Program-made: the position numbers and the translations under genes
Shown: positions 34,842-41,861 of the stretch, one piece after another
Layout of the letters: the number at the start of each line of letters is the position of its first letter
How positions within the stretch are numbered: the first letter of the stretch is position 1
Origin: Bilifractor porci
GTDB taxonomy: Bacteria > Bacillota > Clostridia > Lachnospirales > Lachnospiraceae
Assembly: GCF_009696005.1 (NCBI RefSeq)
Contig: NZ_VUMV01000006.1
Location: 62,001 to 126,000 of the forward strand
Length of the DNA: 64,000 nt
Reading direction: 5' to 3'
Notes under the pieces: model-generated
Told to the model about the DNA's origin: nothing
Databases searched by the model: none
What the model saw: only the letters and a program-made list of their open reading frames with translations

Positions 34842-35633
34842 ATGAACTTTTCTCATACCTTTGTGATCTGCGCCTTCGGAGAATCCGAATATCTTGAGGA
34901 CTGTATCCGGTCGCTGAAAGAGCAGACCGTACCGGCCGGAATCCTTATGACCGCCCCGGCGCCCAACCGCCTGATCACATCCCTGGCGGAAAAATACAGA
35001 ATACCGCTGAAGATACGGTACGGGCAGAATAATTTTCGGGATGATTGGAATTTTGCCTATCAGGAGGCAGAAACAGACTGGGTAACATTGGCGCATCAGG
35101 ATGACATCTATGACCGCTTCTATGCGGAGACACTGCAGAAAAGAGCAGAACAGGAGAGGGGAAAAACAGTTCTGGCCTTTACCACGGATTATATTCCGAT
35201 CCGTTCGGGAGAAATCGGACCCAGAGATAAAAATTCCAGAATCCGCCGTTTTCTGCGCAGCCCTCTGAAAATCGGGCCGATGGCGGAGAGCCGGTTCTGG
35301 AAAAAGGCAGTTCTTTCCCTGGGAAACAGTATCTGCTGTCCGACTGTTTCCTACCACAAGGCAGTGCTGGGCGATGAACTGTTTACAACAGATCTGAAAT
35401 TTAACATTGACTGGGATACATTTCTGAAACTGGCGGAAAAACCGGGGAAAATACTCTATGAGGACAGCCCCCTTGTCTATTACAGGGTCTATCCCGGCGC
35501 GGCCAGCATGCAGTATATCGCCTCCCACAGACGCGAGGAGGAAGACATCCGGATGTTCCGGAAATTCTGGCCGGAATGGGTCGTTCGGCTCATCATGCCG
35601 CTGTATAAAAAGGCATACGATACCTACCGGTAA
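34842..35633 (+). CDS. Family 2 glycosyltransferase
   Basis: A 263-residue cytosolic GT-A protein, shorter than most. FVICAFGESEYLEDCI and ILMTAPAPN make up a divergent nucleotide site, and TLAHQDDIYDRFY gives the QDD metal site. NIDWDTFLKLAEKPG carries the usual acceptor-side Asp. It is the last gene before the repeat array and promoter at 35685, so it ends the second operon. Sugar specificity cannot be told. Confidence 0.8.
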   Translation: MNFSHTFVICAFGESEYLEDCIRSLKEQTVPAGILMTAPAPNRLITSLAEKYRIPLKIRYGQNNFRDDWNFAYQEAETDWVTLAHQDDIYDRFYAETLQKRAEQERGKTVLAFTTDYIPIRSGEIGPRDKNSRIRRFLRSPLKIGPMAESRFWKKAVLSLGNSICCPTVSYHKAVLGDELFTTDLKFNIDWDTFLKLAEKPGKILYEDSPLVYYRVYPGAASMQYIASHRREEEDIRMFRKFWPEWVVRLIMPLYKKAYDTYR

Positions 35634-35684
35634 AGAAAAAATACATGCCCGGACTTAGAAGAAAAAGCCATGCCCGCGCCTTCC

Positions 35685-35713
35685 TTGCAGAAACAGCCAG
35701 TATCTATTATAAT
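35685..35713 (+). promoter_or_regulatory. Promoter in front of the repeat array and rmlC operon
   Basis: TTGCAG (35685-35690), exactly 17 bases, TATAAT (35708-35713). Transcription from about 35720 would run through the repeats (a leader of about 460 nt) into rmlC and the ABC exporter genes. Confidence 0.75.
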
Positions 35714-35727
35714 TAGTGCATAAGTCA

Positions 35728-35784
35728 GTCGCAAAGCATGACCGGACGCATGCTTGCATGCAGGTCCGGTCATGCTTTAGCGAC
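35728..35784. repeat. Long inverted repeat (about 20-bp stem) just after the promoter
   Basis: AAAGCATGACCGGAC (35733-35747) and its exact complement (35764-35778) form a 15-bp stem. GTCGC (35728-35732) and GCGAC (35780-35784) extend it by five pairs with one bulged A. The 16-base loop is itself nearly palindromic (GCATGCTTGCATGC). In RNA this would be a very stable hairpin close to the 5' end. Confidence 0.8.
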
Positions 35785-35895
35785 GACAACAGGGATGAGC
35801 GTGGAGCCGTGCGAAGCACGGCGAGAACGCGAATTCCTGTTAGCGATGCGAGAGTTGCTGAAAGCAACGGAGCAGCGCGTGGACTTATGCACGAA
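35748..35895. repeat. Interspersed repeat, unit 1
   Basis: This 148-bp stretch is repeated at 35916-36063 with three mismatches, and the period is 168 bp. It contains nested hairpins: GCCGTGC-GAA-GCACGGC (35806-35822) and GTTGCT-GAA-AGCAAC. It looks like an extragenic, REP/MITE-like element. The open frame that runs through it exists only because its period is a multiple of three. Confidence 0.8.
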
Positions 35896-35915
35896 CCGTA
35901 GAAAGCAGCAAAGGC

Positions 35916-36063
35916 GCATGCTTGCATGCAGGTCCGGTCATGCTTTAGCGACGACAACAGGAATGAGCGTGGAGCCGTGCGAAGCACGGCGAGAATGCGA
36001 ATTCCTGTTAGCGATGCGAGAGTTGCTGAAAGCAACGAAGCAGCGCGTGGACTTATGCACGAA
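35916..36063. repeat. Interspersed repeat, unit 2
   Basis: Second, nearly identical copy. Here AACAGGAAT (35956-35964) and ATTCCTGTT (36001-36009) form a perfect 9-bp outer stem around the GCCGTGC hairpin, whereas unit 1 has one mismatch in this stem. The first half of the long stem at 35728 is not repeated in front of this copy. Confidence 0.8.
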
Positions 36064-36115
36064 AAACAATGTGATTTGCGGGCCGCTTGCGGACCAGAAA
36101 GCTTTCGCTCCAGAA

Positions 36116-36166
36116 ACGACAACAGGGATGAGCGTGGAGCCGTGCGAAGCACGGCAAGAACGCGAA
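36116..36166. repeat. Interspersed repeat, unit 3 (partial)
   Basis: Only 51 bp of the core (from ACGACAACAGG to the GCGAA after the GCCGTGC hairpin) are kept, with one mismatch. It runs straight into the ribosome site of rmlC. Between units 2 and 3 lie about 50 bases of unrelated sequence. Confidence 0.75.
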
Positions 36167-36178
36167 AGGAAGAATACA

Positions 36179-36757
36179 ATGGGAAAAATTACAGTTACAA
36201 AGGATTGCGGCGGAATTCAGGGACTCTATGTGGTGGAACCGACAGTGTTCGGCGACCGCAGGGGATATTTTATGGAAACCTACAACTATAATGATTTCGC
36301 GGAAGCAGGCATCGGCTGCCAGTTTGTGCAGGACAATCAGAGCGCTTCCAGAAAGGGAGTGCTGCGGGGACTGCATTTTCAGATCAACCATCCGCAGGAC
36401 AAGCTGGTCCGGGTGATCCGGGGCGAGGTTTTCGATGTCGCTGTGGATCTGCGGGACGGAAGCGAGACCTTCGGGAAATGGTTCGGCGTCACGCTGACAG
36501 AGGAAAACAAAAAGCAGTTTTTCATCCCTAAAAATTTTGCGCACGGTTTTATTGTACTTTCCGATTACGCGGAATTCTGCTATAAGGTAACGGATTTCTA
36601 TCATCCCAACGACGAGGGCGGCCTGATGTGGAACGATCCGGATCTCGGAGTGGAATGGCCCATGCCGGAAGGAATGACAGACAAGGATCTCATCCTTTCG
36701 GACAAGGACAAGGTGAACAGCTCCTACCGTGACTATCTGGCATCCCGGAACAGATAA
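36179..36757 (+). CDS. rmlC: dTDP-4-dehydrorhamnose 3,5-epimerase
   Basis: RmlC epimerises C3 and C5 of dTDP-4-keto-6-deoxyglucose, giving the substrate of RmlD. The cupin protein of 192 residues has GDRRGYFMETYN near the N-terminus, QSASRKGVLRGLHFQ with the catalytic His, VDLRDGS with its partner Asp, and PKNFAHGF. ATG 36179 lies six bases behind AAAGGAAG. The open frame continues upstream through the repeat array but that part is not coding. The gene sits 13 kb from rmlA-rmlB-rmlD, next to the ABC exporter, so rhamnose supply is tied to both operons. Confidence 0.95.
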   Translation: MGKITVTKDCGGIQGLYVVEPTVFGDRRGYFMETYNYNDFAEAGIGCQFVQDNQSASRKGVLRGLHFQINHPQDKLVRVIRGEVFDVAVDLRDGSETFGKWFGVTLTEENKKQFFIPKNFAHGFIVLSDYAEFCYKVTDFYHPNDEGGLMWNDPDLGVEWPMPEGMTDKDLILSDKDKVNSSYRDYLASRNR

Positions 36758-36801
36758 GTTCTGACGCGAGAATACTAATTGCTGAGAGGAATGGAAGCTT
36801 C

Positions 36802-37614
36802 ATGTGGGAAATACCACGGGAGATCCGTCAGAACCGTAAGCTGATCGGAACTCTTGCCAAAAATGATTTCAAGAAAAAATTTGCCGGTTCCTATCTGGGA
36901 ATTATCTGGGCTTTCGTCCAGCCGATTGTCACGGTGTTTGTCTACTGGTTTGTATTCCAGTTCGCGCTCAACGCGGGAACCCAGTCCACCAAGCGCGGCA
37001 TAGCGGTTCCCTATGTACTCTGGCTGATCGCCGGGCTGGTTCCCTGGTTCTACTTTTCGGATGCCTTTAATTCAGGCACACATGCCCTGGTAGAGTACAA
37101 TTTTCTGGTAAAAAAGGTCGTGTTCAAAATCAGCACGCTTCCGGTGGTAAAAGTGGTGTCAAGCCTTTTTGTACATGCCTTTTTTATCATCTTTATGCTG
37201 ATTATGTACGCCTGTTACGGAATGTTTCCGGATCTGTACGATCTTCAGATCCTGTACTATTCCTTCTGTATGATTTTTCTTACGCTGGGGCTGGTTTACG
37301 CTACAAGCGCTGTTTCCGTCTTTTTCCGGGATCTGATGCAGATTGTCAATATCTTTCTGCAGGTTCTGATCTGGATGACCCCGATTATGTGGAACATGGA
37401 TGCGGTCAGCATGCCGGGATGGGTCCGTGTCATCCTGAAGCTGAATCCCATGTTTTATATTGTGGGCGGATACCGCGACGCGCTGATCAATAAGCAGTGG
37501 TTCTGGAATCATCCGCTTCTGACCCTGTATTTCTGGGGACTGGCTATTGCTGTCTGGCTTCTGGGAACGCATATTTTCAGAAAGCTCAAGCCCCATTTTG
37601 CGGATGTCCTTTAA
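36802..37614 (+). CDS. ABC-2 type polysaccharide exporter, permease (Wzm/TagG-like)
   Basis: The membrane half of an ABC exporter that moves a complete lipid-linked glycan across the membrane. The 270 residues hold six predicted helices. The amphipathic start with LAKNDFKKKFAGSYLGIIWAFVQPI and the later LNPMFYIVGGYRDALI are the hallmarks of the ABC-2 Wzm/TagG family. The matching ATPase lies at 38356, separated only by a glycosyltransferase. It follows rmlC by 44 bases in the same operon. Confidence 0.92.
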   Translation: MWEIPREIRQNRKLIGTLAKNDFKKKFAGSYLGIIWAFVQPIVTVFVYWFVFQFALNAGTQSTKRGIAVPYVLWLIAGLVPWFYFSDAFNSGTHALVEYNFLVKKVVFKISTLPVVKVVSSLFVHAFFIIFMLIMYACYGMFPDLYDLQILYYSFCMIFLTLGLVYATSAVSVFFRDLMQIVNIFLQVLIWMTPIMWNMDAVSMPGWVRVILKLNPMFYIVGGYRDALINKQWFWNHPLLTLYFWGLAIAVWLLGTHIFRKLKPHFADVL

Positions 37615-37629
37615 GAGAGAATCAGAAAA

Positions 37630-38343
37630 ATGGATGTTTTGTATATCGTGATTCCCGCCTACAATGAGGCGGCCACCATTCGTGCGGTCATAGAGGAGTG
37701 GTATCCTGTGGTGGAGCAGCATGACGGAGACGGAAAATCCCGTCTGCTTGTCATCAATGACGGAAGCACAGACGCGACAGCGGATATCCTGGAGGACTGT
37801 CGGATCGGCCGTCCTCTTCTTCAGGTGGAAACCAAGGAGAACGGAGGCCACGGTCCCGCGGTTTTGTACGGATATCGCCTGGCGCTGAAGGGCGGGGCAG
37901 ATTATATTTTTCAGACAGATTCGGACAGACAGACGGTTCCGGAAGAGTTCGGGGCGTTCTGGGAGCTGCGGAAGGAGTACGAGGGGATTTTCGGGATTCG
38001 CTTCAAACGTCAGGACGGCAGAGGCAGAATCTTTGTTTCGAGGGTGCTCCGCAGTGTTGTACGCTCTGTCTTCGGCGTCAGGGTTCCGGACGCGAACGTT
38101 CCCTTCCGCCTGATGACAAGCCGTTATGTAGCAAGATTCCTGCCTCTTATGCCGGAGGATTATGAGCTGCCGAATGTCATTCTCACCGCCCTGGGCGCGT
38201 ACTACAAGGAAAAGCAGAAATTCATTCCGATTACCTTCCGAAAAAGACAGGGCGGGGTAAATTCTGTAAACTGCAGGAAAATTTTCGAGACCGGACGGAA
38301 GACGCTTGTGGATTTCCGGAAAATCCGGGCGAATCTGAAATAA
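37630..38343 (+). CDS. Family 2 glycosyltransferase (DPM1-like)
   Basis: A 237-residue GT-A enzyme of the dolichol-phosphate-mannose-synthase-like group. VIPAYNEAATIRAV, LVINDGSTDAT and FQTDSDRQTVPEEF give nucleotide and DxD sites. GIRFKRQDGRGR and VPFRLM are typical of the group. It lacks the C-terminal membrane helices of GtrB. The members make polyprenyl-phosphate sugars, which external GT-C enzymes use. Lying between the two exporter subunits, it may instead add a sugar to the exported glycan or its lipid. Confidence 0.85.
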   Translation: MDVLYIVIPAYNEAATIRAVIEEWYPVVEQHDGDGKSRLLVINDGSTDATADILEDCRIGRPLLQVETKENGGHGPAVLYGYRLALKGGADYIFQTDSDRQTVPEEFGAFWELRKEYEGIFGIRFKRQDGRGRIFVSRVLRSVVRSVFGVRVPDANVPFRLMTSRYVARFLPLMPEDYELPNVILTALGAYYKEKQKFIPITFRKRQGGVNSVNCRKIFETGRKTLVDFRKIRANLK

Positions 38344-38355
38344 CAGGACAATACT

Positions 38356-39636
38356 ATGAGTGATGAATATGCCATCCGTGTGCAGGATGTCAGCAAGATG
38401 TATAAGCTTTACAGCAAAAATTCCGACCGGGTGCGGGATGCGCTGGGGCTTACCAGAAAAAAACTGTATAAAGAGCACTATGCGCTGCACCATCTTTCCT
38501 TTGATGTGAAAAAGGGAGAGACCATGGGGATTATCGGCACGAACGGAGCCGGTAAATCGACCATTCTGAAGATTATTACCGGCGTGCTGAGTCCGACAGA
38601 GGGAAACGTACAGATTGACGGAAGAATCTCTGCCCTTCTGGAACTGGGAGCCGGTTTTGATATGGAGTACACCGGAATCGAGAATATTTATTTGAACGGA
38701 ACCATGATCGGCTTTTCCAGAGAAGAAATCGACCGGAAGCTGCAGGATATTCTGGATTTTGCCGACATCGGGGATTTTGTCTATCAGCCCGTCAAGACGT
38801 ATTCCAGCGGCATGTTTGTGCGGCTGGCTTTTGCTGTCGCCATCAATATTGATCCAGAGATCCTGATCGTGGACGAGGCTCTCTCGGTAGGGGATGTATT
38901 CTTTCAGAATAAATGTTATAAGAAGTTTGATGAATTCAAAAAAATGGGCAGGACGATTCTGTTTGTCAGCCATGATCTGAGCAGTATCAGCAGGTACTGC
39001 GACCGGGTAGTCCTTCTGGACCACGGCAATAAGCTGGCGGAGGGAACCCCCAACAATATGATTAACCTTTACAAAAAGGTTCTGGTTCATCAGGTAGATG
39101 ATCAGGGAAGAGATGTTACATCGGTTCCCGCGGACAGGACGGGCGAGGCTGAGCCGGCTGCAACCGACTGGAAGCAGCATCTTACCAGGAACCCCCACTG
39201 CACAGAATACGGGGATAAAAAAGCGGAGATCATTGATTATGCCGTGCTGGACGAGGACGGCATTATCACCAGCTCGATCATGAAGGGGAGTCGGTTTACG
39301 ATCCGGGTGAGAATAAAAATACACGAGGACGTGCATTATCTGATCTCCTCCTATACGTTTAAAACATTAAAGGGCACAGAAGTAACAGGTACCAACACGA
39401 TGTTTGAAAACGCGTCTTTCGATTACAGTCCGGGAGATATCAAGACGGTTACTTTTACACAGGAAATGAACATGCAGGGGGGAGAATATCTTCTTTCTCT
39501 CGGATGCACCGGCTATAATAACAGAGAGGAATTTGAAGTCCATCACAGGCTGTATGATGTAGTAAATATCAGTGTAATCTCAAATAAGAACACCGTCGGC
39601 TTTTATGATATGAATTCTGTGGTTACGATAGACTGA
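38356..39636 (+). CDS. ABC polysaccharide exporter ATPase with Wzt-type carbohydrate-binding C-terminus
   Basis: The 426-residue protein has an ATPase domain (1-255) with Walker A GTNGAGKST (61-69), signature YSSGM, Walker B LIVDEALSVGD and the switch His in VSHDLS. After a linker, about residues 285-426 form a beta-sandwich (IRVRIKIHEDV, GGEYLLSLGC, NNREEFEVHHRLYD) like the C-terminal domain of E. coli Wzt, which binds the chemically capped end of the O-antigen and so lets only finished chains pass. TagH-type ATPases that lack this domain do not need a cap. The next gene encodes a methyltransferase with a kinase-like half, a likely cap-forming enzyme. Confidence 0.92.
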   Translation: MSDEYAIRVQDVSKMYKLYSKNSDRVRDALGLTRKKLYKEHYALHHLSFDVKKGETMGIIGTNGAGKSTILKIITGVLSPTEGNVQIDGRISALLELGAGFDMEYTGIENIYLNGTMIGFSREEIDRKLQDILDFADIGDFVYQPVKTYSSGMFVRLAFAVAINIDPEILIVDEALSVGDVFFQNKCYKKFDEFKKMGRTILFVSHDLSSISRYCDRVVLLDHGNKLAEGTPNNMINLYKKVLVHQVDDQGRDVTSVPADRTGEAEPAATDWKQHLTRNPHCTEYGDKKAEIIDYAVLDEDGIITSSIMKGSRFTIRVRIKIHEDVHYLISSYTFKTLKGTEVTGTNTMFENASFDYSPGDIKTVTFTQEMNMQGGEYLLSLGCTGYNNREEFEVHHRLYDVVNISVISNKNTVGFYDMNSVVTID

Positions 39637-39692
39637 ACCGGACAGCGCTGTCAGGGAGAAAACGGCTGGTTTTTATAGGGGCGGGGTAAGAT

Positions 39693-41852
39693 ATGGAGCT
39701 GATTGGAAGCGTGCAGCTGAATACGGATGTATTCCGGGAAGAGCCGGTCCGGACGGACGCAGAGAGACTGCAGGATGCGGATCTGGAAGAAATACTGCGT
39801 ATTGTGCAGGATGAGAGCTGGCCGGAAAGCAGGGATAAGGCGATTGCGGAGAATCCGTCCTGGTCAAAGCTTTATCATCTCTCGGATATCCGGAAAAATG
39901 TCCTGCGCCCTTTTCTGAGAAAAAAAACCGGGAAAGTTCTGGAACTTGGTTCCGGGTGCGGAGCACTTACCGGCATCCTGGCGGAGCACGCAGAAACGGC
40001 AGACTGTCTGGATGCATCGGCGAAGAGATCACTGGTGAACGCCTTCCGCCATCGGAAGTTTACAAATCTCACGGTCTATGCCGGGGAATACGCCCTGGCT
40101 GAGCCTCTTTTGGGAAAGTATTCCTTAATCGTCGTGGAAGAATCTTTCTCCTGCAGAATGACAGCGCAGATTCTGGACAGCCTTTATAGTAAGCACCTGG
40201 ACCCGGACGGGGAAATCTGGATTCTTGCGGAAAACCGGCTGGGTTTCCAATATCTTGCAGGCGTGCCGGAGCAGCTGTCCGGTCAGTTCTTTTCCGGGCT
40301 GGAGGGCCAGACAGGGAATCTTCCGGAGACACGCAGTAAAAAAGAATGGGACGATATTTTGGCAAAGGGGAAAATCCCGTCTGAGAGAATCGGATATTAT
40401 TACCCTTATCCGGAATGCCGTTTTACAATGGCGCTCTACAGTGACAGCAGACTGCCCGAACCGGGAGAACTTGATATCATTGACAATAACTATGACCGGA
40501 AGAGGCTTCGTATTTTCGATGACAGAAAAGTTCAGCAGACTTTTCTGGAAAACGGATTGTTTCCGCAGTTCTCCAATTCTTTTTTTATTCGGGTTTTCGG
40601 AAGCGGATCTTTTTCGGACAAAACACAGAAAACACCGGTTTATGTAAAATTTTCCAATGAACGTTCGGGCAGATTCTCGTTTTATACGGTTATTGCCGCG
40701 GATCAAAGAGTAGAGAAAGTGGCAGTTAACCGGGAAGGAATGGAACACCTGAGGCATATCCGTCAGATGCAGAAAGAACTGGAGAGACTGTACGGAGATA
40801 CTCTGGAGATCAACCGCTCCTGTTTAAAAGAGGACTGCCTGGAGCTGGAATATGTACAGGGCGAGACTTTCCAGACGAAGGCGGAGAGATGCTTTCGTAA
40901 TAAGGGGAAAGAAGCTGCCCTGCAAGAGATACAGAATTATCTGGAGCTGGTTATCCCTGCAGAACCCAGAATTCCTTTTTTTAGAGAAAATCCGCAGTTT
41001 GCCGCTGTATTTGGTGCATCTGCGGCGGCGGCTTTTCCGTCGGGTACGGAGTCTCTTCCGGTATCGGATATTGATCTGATTATGGCAAATTTAATCTGCG
41101 ACAGCGGCAGAAAAATTCTCCTGGATTATGAATGGACCTTTGATTTTCCCATTCCCGTGGAGTTCCTGAAATACCGCGTTCTTCATTATTTCCTTTCCGG
41201 TCCGGGAAAATCAGAATGGGAAACAGAGGATTTGATTGCACATTTCGGATTAAAGGAAACGCTTCTCCCGGTCTTTCAGGAGATGGAACGGAATTTCCAG
41301 AAGTATGTATCCGGCGCTCATGTGGCGGTGCGGGAGCTTTATACAAAGATAACGCCGGGTGTCCTGCCGGTCAGGACATTGGTTGATCAGAGACTGGAGA
41401 AACAGGCACGGAACGGTCTGCGGCTTTACTATGCGGGATCAGAGGAATTTTCAGAACAAAATTCAGAACTGTTTCCTGTACAGGGAGGAGAACTGTCTCT
41501 GCGGAAATATCTGGAGCAGGATGTATCCAGACTGCGTATCGATCCGGGGGAGGAAAGCTGCCTGTGCTTCCTTAGAAAACTGGAAGTAAACGGAGAGCCT
41601 GTAAAAAGAATGTCCTGCAGCGGAAAAAAGGTGTCCGGGGGCGTATGGGTTTTCTCCCATCCGGATCCATGGTTTTGTCTGGAAGGGCTGACGCCGGGGT
41701 CTGTACTGGAGCTGGAAATGAAGATTGCTCCGGTAAGTGAGGAAATCTTGTGCGCTATGGAAGGCGTATTCCGTCCGGAAAATCCGGAAACCGGGCGACG
41801 CGAAAGCCTCAGGGAGAAGGCAGGAAAAATCTGGAAGCATAGGAAAAACTGA
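39693..41852 (+). CDS. Methyltransferase fused to a kinase-like domain, possible glycan chain terminator (WbdD-like)
   Basis: A 719-residue protein. A class I SAM methyltransferase occupies about 65-250, with LELGSGCGALTG (83-94) as motif I and an acidic residue at 107. From about 295 to 510 the sequence has the marks of a protein-kinase fold: VYVKFSNERS with a possible ATP-binding Lys319, SDIDLIMANL with Asp461 and Asn466 spaced as in the HRD loop, and ILLDYEW with Asp478 in the DFG position. A C-terminal beta-rich region (about 590-700) follows. E. coli WbdD combines the same two activities and ends O9a chains with a methyl-phosphate that Wzt recognises. Here too a Wzt with binding domain lies next door. 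The kinase assignment is mine from motifs and needs a structure comparison. Confidence 0.72.
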   Translation: MELIGSVQLNTDVFREEPVRTDAERLQDADLEEILRIVQDESWPESRDKAIAENPSWSKLYHLSDIRKNVLRPFLRKKTGKVLELGSGCGALTGILAEHAETADCLDASAKRSLVNAFRHRKFTNLTVYAGEYALAEPLLGKYSLIVVEESFSCRMTAQILDSLYSKHLDPDGEIWILAENRLGFQYLAGVPEQLSGQFFSGLEGQTGNLPETRSKKEWDDILAKGKIPSERIGYYYPYPECRFTMALYSDSRLPEPGELDIIDNNYDRKRLRIFDDRKVQQTFLENGLFPQFSNSFFIRVFGSGSFSDKTQKTPVYVKFSNERSGRFSFYTVIAADQRVEKVAVNREGMEHLRHIRQMQKELERLYGDTLEINRSCLKEDCLELEYVQGETFQTKAERCFRNKGKEAALQEIQNYLELVIPAEPRIPFFRENPQFAAVFGASAAAAFPSGTESLPVSDIDLIMANLICDSGRKILLDYEWTFDFPIPVEFLKYRVLHYFLSGPGKSEWETEDLIAHFGLKETLLPVFQEMERNFQKYVSGAHVAVRELYTKITPGVLPVRTLVDQRLEKQARNGLRLYYAGSEEFSEQNSELFPVQGGELSLRKYLEQDVSRLRIDPGEESCLCFLRKLEVNGEPVKRMSCSGKKVSGGVWVFSHPDPWFCLEGLTPGSVLELEMKIAPVSEEILCAMEGVFRPENPETGRRESLREKAGKIWKHRKN

Positions 41853-41861
41853 GGAAATATC

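Noticed and set aside
35748-36166. CRISPR array
   Set aside because: The repeat is 148 bp long with only two full copies and no uniform spacers, and no cas genes are present.
35738-36178. N-terminal extension of rmlC as a 339-residue protein
   Set aside because: The extra part is the translated repeat array. Repeat period and nested hairpins explain it, and RmlC proteins start at MGKITV-like residues behind the AAAGGAAG site.
35655-36179. Minus-strand open frame with repeated LAVLRTAPRSS-like segments
   Set aside because: Its protein repeats mirror the DNA repeat units. No promoter or ribosome site is seen.
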